21,831 bases of DNA. Source: Clostridiales bacterium. Its GTDB lineage: Bacteria > Bacillota > Clostridia > Oscillospirales > Oscillospiraceae. The stretch lies in the NCBI GenBank assembly GCA_004556205.1, contig SFIL01000028.1, forward strand, positions 1 through 21,831, read 5' to 3'. Under the pieces are notes generated by a model, which was not told where the DNA came from, made no database searches, and was given only the letters and a program-made list of their open reading frames with translations. This document shows, one piece after another, positions 15,629 to 21,831 of this stretch (position 1 is the stretch's first letter; each line of letters starts with the position of its first letter). The position numbers and the translations under genes are program-made.

Positions 15629-16504
15629 ATGAAACAGACAAAATCCGAGTTAATCCGCAATATTTTAATGATCTTTTTCGGCAGCACTCTATTCGCACTC
15701 GGCTTTGACCTGTTCTTGGAGCCGAGCGGTATCAGCTGCGGCGGCGTGTCAGGCATCGCAATGCTCGTCGTCTACACGACCCAGTCAAAATGGCTGACCG
15801 TTGGTCTTCTGAGTGCAATGATCAATATTCCGTTGTTCTTTTTTGGCTACAAGCAGATCGGCAAGTATTTCTTCTTCGGCTCGATGTTCGGAATGCTCAT
15901 CTCGTCCATCGGCTTCGACCTGTTTGCAAAAATTCTGCCCGTGGTGACGATGGACCCGCTCGTCGCCGCGATTTTCGGCGGTATCACGATCGGCGTCGGC
16001 TTGGGCGTGGTCTTTTTGGCAGGTGCGTCTACGGGCGGCGCGGACATTGTCGCGCGTCTGCTCAAGCTCAAGCTGCGCAATTTTCCCATTGGGAAGCTCA
16101 TGCTCTGCATGGACTTGGCGATTGCCGTCGCAACGGGTGTCGTCTATCGGCAGTTCACAAACACGCTCTACAGCATCGTGACGCTCTATCTCTCGTCCAT
16201 CATGCTCGATAAGGTCGTCTACGGCTTTGATTACGCAAAGGTCGCCCTCATCATCTCCGATAAATACGAGGAAATCGCCGCTGCGATTGACGCACGGCTC
16301 GACCGCGGCGTCACGCTGCTGCAGGGACAGGGCTTTTATAAGCGGAACGATAAATATGTGCTTCTGAGCGCTGTCAAGCGCAAGCAGCTCGCCCAGCTAA
16401 AGGAGCTGGTCATGACCATCGACCCTGCCGCATTCATCATTTTGCAGGATGCACAGCAGGTACTCGGCGACGGCTTCAAGCGCTATGACCGGTTCGAGTT
16501 GTAA
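15629..16504 (+). CDS. YitT family membrane protein (DUF161 plus DUF2179)
   Basis: A 291-residue integral membrane protein. Residues about 1-205 contain five or six hydrophobic segments with the conserved EPSGISCGGVSGIAML stretch and a later GASTGGADIVARLL repeat of the same GG pattern, as in the YitT/YczE-like DUF161 region. The C-terminal soluble part (about 210-291), with RGVTLLQGQGFYKRNDKYVL, matches DUF2179. The family is widespread in Firmicutes and its transport or sensing role is not settled. The ATG lies 4 bp after the topoisomerase A stop, and its ribosome binding site GGAG (15615-15618) lies inside the end of that gene, so the two are probably cotranscribed and coupled. Confidence 0.87.
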   Translation: MKQTKSELIRNILMIFFGSTLFALGFDLFLEPSGISCGGVSGIAMLVVYTTQSKWLTVGLLSAMINIPLFFFGYKQIGKYFFFGSMFGMLISSIGFDLFAKILPVVTMDPLVAAIFGGITIGVGLGVVFLAGASTGGADIVARLLKLKLRNFPIGKLMLCMDLAIAVATGVVYRQFTNTLYSIVTLYLSSIMLDKVVYGFDYAKVALIISDKYEEIAAAIDARLDRGVTLLQGQGFYKRNDKYVLLSAVKRKQLAQLKELVMTIDPAAFIILQDAQQVLGDGFKRYDRFEL

Positions 16505-16527
16505 TACGGAAGTGTTTCATCGGGAAG

Positions 16528-16603
16528 CCCGTATGCTGCGCATATCTGCATCGCGCTAACACACTCGCAGAGGCGGACAACTCTGCCCGTCTGTGTACGA
16601 TCA
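16528..16603. repeat. Imperfect copy of an intergenic repeat (also at 21743)
   Basis: CCCGTATGCTGCGCATA begins a segment that aligns, with roughly three quarters identity over about 43 bp, to 21743-21785 (CCCGTGTGCTACGCACA...). Both contain a short hairpin (TATGC/GCATA here, GTGTGC/GCACAC there) and then GCTAAC. A further short match to the hairpin part is GTGTGCTCCGCAC at 19475-19487. It fills most of the gap between yitT and the lipoprotein gene. Confidence 0.5.
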
Positions 16604-16621
16604 AAGAAGGAGGTCAGCAAT

Positions 16622-17884
16622 ATGAAGCGTTTTGCCGCGTTGTTTCTTCTGATCTGTCTGCTTTTGGCGCTGACTGCCTGTGACGGAGAGCTGGTAAAGG
16701 ATGACTATCTCTCCGTGAAAACGCACGTCGAGCAGTCTCTCCCCGAACCCGAGCCCTCGCAGGAGGAGCAGCCGCCCATCGTCTCAAACCGCAACGAGCT
16801 GCGCGGCGCGGTGCTCTCCTTCATCCGCGACTGGACGGAGCAGGGCACAATCCTTGTACACGATTACAGCGGCGATATAAGCGCCGATCTCGCGGAGACG
16901 CTCCGCTACGCCACGGAGGAGGAGCCGATCGGAGCGTTTGCCGTGGACTATACCGACTACGAACTGTCCGGCACGGCGAGAAGCGGTTCCATCGCCCTGC
17001 GCATCGTCTTCCGCCGCAGTGCCGCTGAGGTTGATTCCATCGTTACCGTAAACGGCAGCGCCGCTGCGTTTGCGAAAATGCAGAAGGCGCTGATGAATTT
17101 TGACACTGCCCTCACCCTGCGCGTGCGCAATTACGAGCCAGTGGACTTTGCCGCAGAGCTGCGCGACTACTGCCTGGAGCATCCTGAGCAGATGCTCGTC
17201 CTGCCGGACGCCTCCGCAGAGGTCTATCCGCATGAGGGTGAGACGCGCATTGTCGAGCTGCACTTTTCCTATCCCGAGGGGCGCGACGAGCTGCGCCGAA
17301 TGCAGGACTCGGTCAATACGATTCTCTCCTCCGCTTCGTCCTATATTCGCACGGGCAAGGATGATGCCGCTTGCGTCAATTTGCTGTTCCGCTTTCTGAC
17401 AGGGCGTTTCGCTTATACGGTCGGCAACGAAGAGCCGGCCATGCCCGCCTATAGTCTGCTCTGTCAGGGCGTGGCGCACAGCCTTTCATTTGCATCGGTG
17501 TTTTACGCCGAGTGCCGCACGGCGAACGTGGAATGCTGCATCCTCAGCGGTACGAAGGACGGTGCCGTGTGGTATTGGAATCTCATTGCTCTTGACGGAG
17601 AATATTATCATGTCGATCTGATGCGCGCCGTTGAGGAGGGCGAGACAGAGCTGCACCTCCTGACAACGAAGGAGTTGCAGGACGAGGGCTATGCCTGGGA
17701 CGAGACTTCCCATCCCGCCACGCCCGAGCCGGAGGAGCAGCCGTCCGAGGCATCGGAAAACGGCGGCACAACCGAAAACACCGCACCGCCGACGGAATCA
17801 ACTGAATCTCCCACCGAACCGCCCACGGAGGCAACGACAGAGCCTCCCTCAAGCGAGACGGAGGAGACGACCGAAACGCCGTAA
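16622..17884 (+). CDS. Lipoprotein with degenerate transglutaminase-like domain
   Basis: This 420-residue protein begins with a lipoprotein signal peptide (LLLALTAC, modified cysteine at residue 20). Residues about 260-335 resemble the transglutaminase/protease-like fold: the nucleophile position is C281 (in LLCQGVAHSLSF) and the last triad position is D332 (in YYHVDLM). The HAWN motif that normally supplies the histidine reads WYWN, so W317 stands where His is expected. The tail (about 355-420) is a Thr/Glu/Pro/Ser-rich low-complexity stretch, likely a wall-spanning or disordered region. AAGGAGGT sits just upstream of the ATG. No clear promoter is seen in the 117-bp gap after yitT, so readthrough from the topoisomerase operon is possible. 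I infer a surface protein that may bind peptide or wall glycan without catalysis; the function is not known. Confidence 0.75.
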   Translation: MKRFAALFLLICLLLALTACDGELVKDDYLSVKTHVEQSLPEPEPSQEEQPPIVSNRNELRGAVLSFIRDWTEQGTILVHDYSGDISADLAETLRYATEEEPIGAFAVDYTDYELSGTARSGSIALRIVFRRSAAEVDSIVTVNGSAAAFAKMQKALMNFDTALTLRVRNYEPVDFAAELRDYCLEHPEQMLVLPDASAEVYPHEGETRIVELHFSYPEGRDELRRMQDSVNTILSSASSYIRTGKDDAACVNLLFRFLTGRFAYTVGNEEPAMPAYSLLCQGVAHSLSFASVFYAECRTANVECCILSGTKDGAVWYWNLIALDGEYYHVDLMRAVEEGETELHLLTTKELQDEGYAWDETSHPATPEPEEQPSEASENGGTTENTAPPTESTESPTEPPTEATTEPPSSETEETTETP

Positions 17885-17915
17885 AAAATATGGATTAAGA
17901 ATCAGTATTATAAAG

Positions 17916-17955
17916 AAAAATCGGAGCCTCTGCGGATACAGAGACTCCGATTTTT
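17916..17955. terminator. Bidirectional intrinsic terminator
   Basis: AAAAATCGGAG (17916-17926) pairs with CTCCGATTTTT (17945-17955). After one mismatch, CTCTG pairs with CAGAG around a 6-nt loop. A- and T-runs on both sides allow use in both directions between the convergent lipoprotein genes ending at 17884 and 17964. Confidence 0.88.
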
Positions 17956-17963
17956 ATTGGGGT

Positions 17964-18497
17964 TCAGTTTCCTTGTGCCGACGGCTCGTGCACAATAAAA
18001 TACTCCTCAGCGGGTACGCCTGTTTCGCCGTTGTATTGCAGCAGGAAGCCCGCACACTCGCCGTTCGGCGCTTCGATCTCAAGATACCACATCGGCATTC
18101 CCTCCGGACGCTCGAGCGCGCTGAAGATCACACAGCCGTCCTCGACATAGGTGGACTGCACCGATTTGTCCGTCAGCACATAGCCGCCCTCGTCGTCCCA
18201 AACCACCCCGAATAGGTTGACATAACTTCCAATATAACGGGGAATGATATACGCGCGGTCATACACGCCCTCCCGCCATGTTACGGTGGCAGTCGGCTCG
18301 CTTTCAAACGGTTCGTTCAGAAGCACGCCGAGCGTGCCCTCCTTTCCATAGGCGGCATAAGCGCTGTTTTCCACCATATCAATGAACTGCGATTCCAGCG
18401 TGACAGGCTCCGTGGCTTTCGGCAGCTTCTCCTTCGCTGCACAGCCGCTGAGCAGCAGCACCAGCATTGTGCAGAGGCATAGCATTCGTTGTTTCAT
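17964..18497 (-). CDS. Small lipoprotein of unknown function
   Basis: A 177-residue predicted lipoprotein: basic start MKQRM, hydrophobic stretch and lipobox LLSGC with the modified cysteine at residue 19. The mature part has no motif I recognise. It is acidic and aromatic-rich with alternating strands (for example YDRAYIIPRYIGSYVNLFGV and MPMWYLEIEAPNGECAGFLL), which suggests a small beta-sandwich or barrel-like fold. The ATG at 18497 is chosen because GGGAGGAG lies 6-7 nt upstream and the signal peptide then starts correctly; a longer reading with nine more residues lacks this. The gene stands alone, convergent with the transglutaminase-like lipoprotein. No convincing promoter was found in the upstream region. 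Confidence 0.7.
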   Translation of the reverse strand: MKQRMLCLCTMLVLLLSGCAAKEKLPKATEPVTLESQFIDMVENSAYAAYGKEGTLGVLLNEPFESEPTATVTWREGVYDRAYIIPRYIGSYVNLFGVVWDDEGGYVLTDKSVQSTYVEDGCVIFSALERPEGMPMWYLEIEAPNGECAGFLLQYNGETGVPAEEYFIVHEPSAQGN

Positions 18498-18547
18498 GGC
18501 TGCTCCTCCCGATTTTCTCCGCAAAATAGGAATTTCCCTGCGGATGA

Positions 18548-18576
18548 TTGCAATTCTCGGCGGTACATGCTATAAT
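18548..18576 (+). promoter_or_regulatory. Strong extended -10 promoter for the 18583-19291 transcript
   Basis: TTGCAA (18548-18553) and a perfect TATAAT (18571-18576) are 17 bp apart, and TGC directly before the -10 box makes an extended -10 element. Transcription would start near 18583, almost 300 nt before the VanZ-family start codon, which leaves room for a structured leader or an independent small RNA. Confidence 0.7.
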
Positions 18577-18582
18577 CATAAC

Positions 18583-18880
18583 TGTTGAGTAACGCGAAAC
18601 GAGGTCTTTGGGGCAGTATTTCCGTCGGATTTCCGATAATTGCCCTCCGATGCGCAAGATTCTGCTTGGGAAGCTCCGAATCAATCCGTAAGAGCGGTCA
18701 GCGAGAGATTTTACCGCAAATTGAGGCTTGAAAACCGCAGGAATACTTTTTGTATTGCAAGGTTTTCGAACCGATAAGCTGCGGTAAAAGATCCGCTGCG
18801 CGCCGCCGCTGATTTGTTCAGAGGTTCCTATGGTATTTTCTTCCATTATAGCATATCCTTTTCCGTTTGTGGAGTATTTT
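18583..18880 (+). ncRNA. Candidate structured leader or small RNA upstream of the VanZ-family gene
   Basis: The roughly 300-nt stretch shows no convincing coding capacity but many nested stems. TTTTACCGCA (18709-18718) pairs with TGCGGTAAAA (18780-18789); CAGCG (18699-18703) with CGCTG (18794-18798) extends this below an internal loop. Inside, GGCTTGAAAACC (18725-18736) pairs with GGTTTTCGAACC (18761-18772) with one mismatch, and AATAC/GTATT caps it with a T5 loop (18742-18756). Earlier hairpins are GGGCA/TGCCC with TCGG/CCGA, and GATTC/GAATC around GCTT/AAGC. I do not recognise a known riboswitch, 6S, RNase P, tmRNA or SRP RNA. A dispersed palindromic repeat remains possible. Confidence 0.4.
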
Positions 18881-19291
18881 ATGAAAAAAAGAAGATTTCA
18901 TATTTGGCTGCTGCTCTCCTGCGCATGGCTGATTGTCATTTTTGGGCATTCGTCTATGCCCGCCGCAACAAGCGACGCGGAGAGTCTCGGCTTTCTCGCG
19001 GTCGTTCAGACGGTTTTTCCGTGGATGACGAACCATCTTCTGCGCAAGCTGGGGCATTTTACCGAATTTGCCGTTCTCGGCGTGTTTGTGACCGGAGCCT
19101 TCCGCAACGCGAAGAATTTCACGCTGTTCAAGCCGCTCGGTCTGTGTCTGTTCACCGCCGTGTGCGACGAAACCTTGCAGCTTTTCATCGCCGGCCGCAG
19201 CGGGAATCTCCGCGATGTTTGGATTGATTTTGCAGGCGCGTTTTTCGGCACGCTGCTGATGTGGCTGATCTATAAGCTCAGAAAGCGCTGA
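18881..19291 (+). CDS. VanZ-family membrane protein
   Basis: A small integral membrane protein of 136 residues with about four hydrophobic helices. The hallmarks of the VanZ-like family are present: KLGHFTEFAVLG (the H..E pair), DETLQLFIAGRSGNLRDV and the following DFAGAFFGTLL. VanZ itself gives low-level teicoplanin resistance, but most chromosomal homologues have no known function, so no resistance role is claimed. The ATG at 18881 (MKKRRFHIW) has GGAG 8 nt upstream. An earlier in-frame ATG at 18830 would add 17 residues lacking a clear ribosome binding site. It is the only gene of its transcript and follows the structured leader. Confidence 0.8.
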   Translation: MKKRRFHIWLLLSCAWLIVIFGHSSMPAATSDAESLGFLAVVQTVFPWMTNHLLRKLGHFTEFAVLGVFVTGAFRNAKNFTLFKPLGLCLFTAVCDETLQLFIAGRSGNLRDVWIDFAGAFFGTLLMWLIYKLRKR

Positions 19292-19550
19292 CCCCCACGC
19301 CTCTGTACCTATATCCACCCATACAGGCACTCCCCTTTCTTGTCATTGCGGGGCGCGCAGCGACGCGGTTGCGCAGCTGTTCGCGACGAAGGAGCGTTAC
19401 GGATGCGGCATGCCCCTTGCGGGTGCAATCTCATGCACAGGCTAAGGACTAAGCGCTAAGGGTGAATAACTGTGGTGTGCTCCGCACGAATTTCAATTAT
19501 TGGGCAGGGACATATCACTGCCCTATATGCACTTGTCGCAGTATGTAAAA
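19292..19550. repeat. Composite of intergenic repeats between the VanZ-family gene and metG
   Basis: The stretch contains a REP-like copy whose left end (TGTCATTGCGGGG, 19341-19353) and right end (GCAATCTCATGCACAGGC, about 19421-19438) match the copy at 21584, with a longer middle. Its left flank, TACAGGCACTCCCCTTTC, also matches the flank of that copy. A GCTAAGGACTAAG motif follows at 19441, then a GTGTGCTCCGCAC hairpin at 19475 and a GGGCAG/CTGCCC hairpin (19502-19523). No protein gene is apparent. Confidence 0.55.
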
Positions 19551-19595
19551 ACACCTGCACCGTATTTTGAAGCACGGCGCGGGTGTTTTTCTTTT
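19551..19595 (+). terminator. Intrinsic terminator upstream of metG
   Basis: A 13-bp stem (ACACCTGCACCGT, 19551-19563, with 19574-19586, including two G-U pairs) has a 10-nt loop and is followed by a T-rich run. It would stop transcripts coming from the VanZ-family gene before the metG promoter. Confidence 0.75.
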
Positions 19596-19635
19596 CTTCG
19601 ACGGTCAGCATCCGTATGAAATATCCCGCGAATCG

Positions 19636-19664
19636 TTGCACTTTTCTCATTTGCGTGATATAAT
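19636..19664 (+). promoter_or_regulatory. Promoter of metG
   Basis: TTGCAC (19636-19641), a 17-bp spacer and a perfect TATAAT (19659-19664) with an extended TGA triplet before it. The start would be near 19671, so the leader is only about 26 nt, too short for a T-box or SAM riboswitch. Confidence 0.8.
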
Positions 19665-19696
19665 AATGAAAAATACTCGGAAAGAGGGATTTTTTC

Positions 19697-21553
19697 ATGT
19701 GCGATTCCTGTAAAAAGAAATTTTATATTACGACCCCCATCTACTACCCCTCTGACAAGCTCCACATCGGGCATACCTACTGCACCGTGGCGACCGACGC
19801 AATGGCACGTTATAAGCGGCTGCGCGGCTACGACGTTATGTTCCTGACCGGCACGGACGAGCACGGGCAGAAGATCGAGACGCGCGCAAAGGCAGCCGGC
19901 ATCACCCCGCAGCAGTTCGTGGACAATATTGTCACGGGCGAAAAGGGCGTACTCGACCTGTGGAAACTGATGAATATCTCCTACGACCGCTTTATCCGCA
20001 CGACGGACGACTACCATGTCGAGGCGGTGCAGAAGATCTTCAAGAAGATGTACGAGAAGGGCGACATCTACAAAGGCACCTATAAGGGCATGTACTGCAC
20101 GCCCTGTGAATCCTTCTGGACGGAGAGCCAGCTCAAGGATGGCAAATGCCCGGACTGCGGCAGAGAATGCCAGCCCGCTGAGGAGGAGGCATACTTCTTC
20201 CGCCTGTCCAAATACGCGCAGCCCGTGCGCGACCTACTGACGAACACCGACTTTTTGGAGCCGCGCAGCCGCGTCAACGAGATGGTCAATAACTTCATCG
20301 ACGCCGGCTTGGAGGATCTCTGCGTCTCGCGCACCAGCTTCACATGGGGCATTCCCGTCGATTTTGACCCGGGGCATGTCGTCTATGTCTGGGTGGACGC
20401 GCTGTTCAACTACACCACCGCCCTCGGCTTCCTGAACGATAAATACGACGATTACGAGAAATATTGGCCCGCCGATGTGCATTTTGTCGGCAAGGAGATC
20501 GTCCGCTTCCACTCAATCATCTGGCCCGCCATGCTGATGAGCATGGAAATGCCGCTGCCCAAGAAGGTCTTCGGGCACGGCTGGCTGCTGCTCGACGGCG
20601 GCAAGATGTCCAAATCCAAGGGCAATGTCGTCGATCCCTACCTGCTTGCCGAGCGCTACGGCACGGACGCGCTGCGCTTCTTCCTGCTGCGCTCCTTCCC
20701 CTTCGGCACGGACGGCAATTTCTCCAACGAGCTGCTGATCTCCTGCATCAATACCGACCTTGCCAATGACCTCGGCAACCTCGTCTCGCGCACCGTCGCG
20801 ATGGTGCAGAAGTATTTCGGCGGCAAGCTGCCTGCGGAGCAGGAGTATGACGCCGCAATGGACGATGAGCTGGTCCATATGGCTTCGTCGCTGCATGAAA
20901 GATACGAGGCGCAGATGGAGCGCTATGCCTTCCAGAACGCGCTGAGCGAAATTTTCGCGGTCATCTCCCGGGCGAATAAATATATCGACGAAAACGCGCC
21001 GCAGCCGTTCATGCCCGATACGAGCGCGGAGATTCTCCGCCGCATCGGCGCCGAGCGCGGCGATTGGGACAGCCTGTGCGAATTCGGCGTGCTTGCGAAG
21101 GACGCGCAGGTCACAGCGGGTCCCGCCCTCTTCCCGCGCATCGACGCAGCGAAGGAGCTGGAAGCCCTCGAAGCGATGACCGCCAAGCCCGAAGAGCCGA
21201 AGGAGGACCCGCTGCCCGAGCCTCTGCCGCCCGTCAGCTTTGACGAATTCTGCAAGGTTGAGATGACGGTCGTCAAGGTCGTCGCCTGTGAGAAGGTCAA
21301 GAAGTCCGAAAAGCTCCTGAAATTCACGCTCAACGACGGTACGGAGCAACCCCGTCAGATTCTCTCGGGCATTGCGAAGTTCTATGAGCCGGAGCAGCTT
21401 CTCGGCAAGACTCTCGTCGCCGTGACAAATCTGCCGCCGCGCAAGATGATGGGGCGGGAGTCGTGCGGTATGCTGCTCTCCGCAGAGCGCGGCGACAAGC
21501 TGCATCTCGTCATGCTCGATGATGCCGTTCCTGCCGGCGCAAGATTGGTCTGA
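19697..21553 (+). CDS. metG: Methionyl-tRNA synthetase
   Basis: Class I aminoacyl-tRNA synthetase charging initiator and elongator tRNA-Met with methionine in the cytoplasm; 618 residues. The HIGH signature is at 23-26 (KLHIGHTY) and KMSKS at 303-307 (GGKMSKSKGN). Four cysteines, C134, C137, C151 and C154, form a CX2C-X13-CX2C zinc knuckle in the connective peptide. The anticodon-binding helical domain follows, and residues about 515-618 are an OB-fold tRNA-binding domain (VEMTVVKVVACEKVKKSEKL...), as in the long Bacillus-type MetG that dimerises. The ATG has GAGGGA upstream. The first residues include a CDSC pair not usually needed for activity. It is transcribed alone from its own promoter. 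Confidence 0.97.
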   Translation: MCDSCKKKFYITTPIYYPSDKLHIGHTYCTVATDAMARYKRLRGYDVMFLTGTDEHGQKIETRAKAAGITPQQFVDNIVTGEKGVLDLWKLMNISYDRFIRTTDDYHVEAVQKIFKKMYEKGDIYKGTYKGMYCTPCESFWTESQLKDGKCPDCGRECQPAEEEAYFFRLSKYAQPVRDLLTNTDFLEPRSRVNEMVNNFIDAGLEDLCVSRTSFTWGIPVDFDPGHVVYVWVDALFNYTTALGFLNDKYDDYEKYWPADVHFVGKEIVRFHSIIWPAMLMSMEMPLPKKVFGHGWLLLDGGKMSKSKGNVVDPYLLAERYGTDALRFFLLRSFPFGTDGNFSNELLISCINTDLANDLGNLVSRTVAMVQKYFGGKLPAEQEYDAAMDDELVHMASSLHERYEAQMERYAFQNALSEIFAVISRANKYIDENAPQPFMPDTSAEILRRIGAERGDWDSLCEFGVLAKDAQVTAGPALFPRIDAAKELEALEAMTAKPEEPKEDPLPEPLPPVSFDEFCKVEMTVVKVVACEKVKKSEKLLKFTLNDGTEQPRQILSGIAKFYEPEQLLGKTLVAVTNLPPRKMMGRESCGMLLSAERGDKLHLVMLDDAVPAGARLV

Positions 21554-21583
21554 TTTTCCGCCCCTACAGGCATTCCCCTCTCA

Positions 21584-21617
21584 TGTCATTGCGAGGTGCT
21601 TGCACCGTGGCAGTCTC
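21584..21617. repeat. REP-like repeat, copy 3
   Basis: TGTCATTGCGAGG (21584-21596) and GTGGCAGTCTCGTGC (about 21607-21621) are the ends of the same repeat type as at 5056 and 19341, here around a GGTGC/GCACC mini-hairpin. The preceding TACAGGCATTCCCCTCTC (21566-21583) matches the flank of the 19341 copy. Each of these two copies lies a short distance after a gene's stop codon. Confidence 0.6.
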
Positions 21618-21654
21618 GTGCAGGCACTTTCAAAATTACCGTTTCTTTCGAAAA

Positions 21655-21703
21655 ACAGCACACAGCCCGAAATGCCTTTTCCGCATTTCGGGCTGTGTGC
21701 TGT
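21655..21703 (-). terminator. Strong 21-bp hairpin, terminator-like on the minus strand
   Basis: ACAGCACACAGCCCGAAATGC (21655-21675) pairs perfectly with 21683-21703 around a 7-nt loop. On the + strand no T-tract follows. On the minus strand the stem is followed by TTTTTCG, as expected for a terminator of a gene lying beyond the right edge. It may also protect the metG mRNA 3' end. Confidence 0.6.
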
Positions 21704-21712
21704 CCTAATACT

Positions 21713-21743
21713 GATTCTTGATTAAATTCTTCAATCAAGAATC
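21713..21743. repeat. 11-bp AT-rich hairpin
   Basis: GATTCTTGATT (21713-21723) pairs perfectly with AATCAAGAATC (21733-21743) around a 9-nt loop. The overlapping string TAATACTGATTCTT (21706-21719) recurs inverted at 17897-17910, next to another terminator. Confidence 0.6.
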
Positions 21744-21785
21744 CCGTGTGCTACGCACACTCGCATCGTGCTAACGCACGCTGCG
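21743..21785. repeat. Imperfect intergenic repeat, second copy (see 16528)
   Basis: It begins CCCGTGTGCTACGCACAC and continues CGCATCGTGCTAACGCAC, aligning to 16528-16570. GTGTGC/GCACAC forms a tight hairpin. The rest of the window to 21831 has no gene that I can see. Confidence 0.5.
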
Positions 21786-21831
21786 CCGTCTCGTGCAGAA
21801 TTTGACGCACCTTCGGTGCTATAAAAAGCTA

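Noticed and set aside
18379..18846. Minus-strand open frame over the structured region before the VanZ-family gene
   Set aside because: It runs antisense through the hairpin-rich leader and overlaps the lipoprotein start in another frame; no domain, and the stems explain the region better.
18583..18880. 6S RNA
   Set aside because: The long hairpin with internal loops is reminiscent, but I cannot show the conserved central bubble or closing stem, so the class is left open.
18881..19291. Teicoplanin resistance gene
   Set aside because: Only family-level similarity to VanZ is visible and no other van gene is near; most such homologues are not resistance genes.
19292..19696. Possible T-box or SAM riboswitch before metG
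   Set aside because: The consensus promoter at 19636-19664 leaves a leader of only about 26 nt, and the hairpin upstream of it is a terminator before the promoter. No T-box sequence was seen.

Overview
The window looks like chromosomal DNA of a Gram-positive anaerobe of the Clostridia, probably near Oscillospiraceae/Ruminococcaceae. This is inferred from the GC-rich, gut-Firmicute-like genes, AGGAGG-type ribosome binding sites, two lipoproteins and a CsaB/SLH cell-wall anchoring system; no rRNA or tRNA is present to fix the taxon. I count eleven protein genes, all apparently intact. No transposase, integrase, phage gene, CRISPR array or tRNA was seen.

Layout: (1) 1-251 holds a small inverted-repeat block and a promoter. 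(2) 252-4994 (+) is a 1580-residue secreted subtilase with three SLH repeats in the middle of the chain. (3) 4995-5288 is packed with hairpins and a dispersed repeat, ending in a terminator. (4) 5289-7375 (-) is a two-gene operon (single-pass DUF4330-like protein, then an O-antigen ligase/polymerase-like protein) that diverges from 7496-9709 (+), a fusion of a GT4 glycosyltransferase and a CsaB-type polysaccharide pyruvyl transferase. The two transcription units have overlapping promoters with an 11-bp inverted repeat across them. (5) 9815-11122 (-) is a membrane-anchored GH3 enzyme of the NagZ type. (6) 11297-16504 (+) is a probable operon of two type II topoisomerase subunits (B, then A) and a YitT membrane protein, followed by a transglutaminase-like lipoprotein (16622-17884). 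(7) 17964-18497 (-) is a small lipoprotein. (8) 18548-18880 holds a strong + promoter and a hairpin-rich leader before a VanZ-family gene (18881-19291). (9) 19697-21553 (+) is methionyl-tRNA synthetase, with its own consensus promoter and a very short leader. (10) 21554-21831 is repeats and hairpins.

How the genes fit together: CsaB-type enzymes add pyruvate ketals to the secondary cell wall polymer, and pyruvylated polymer is what SLH domains bind. The pyruvyl transferase fusion, the ligase-like membrane protein, the SLH protease and the GH3 muropeptide enzyme therefore make a plausible local cell-envelope group. The topoisomerase pair and metG are housekeeping neighbours.

The observations most worth following up are the GT4-CsaB fusion next to its likely SLH client, the palindrome over overlapping divergent promoters, the structured 18577-18880 leader, the non-canonical quinolone-pocket residue in the topoisomerase A subunit, the transglutaminase-like lipoprotein lacking the usual histidine, and several intergenic repeat families. 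I did not find anything I can call a wholly new system with confidence.
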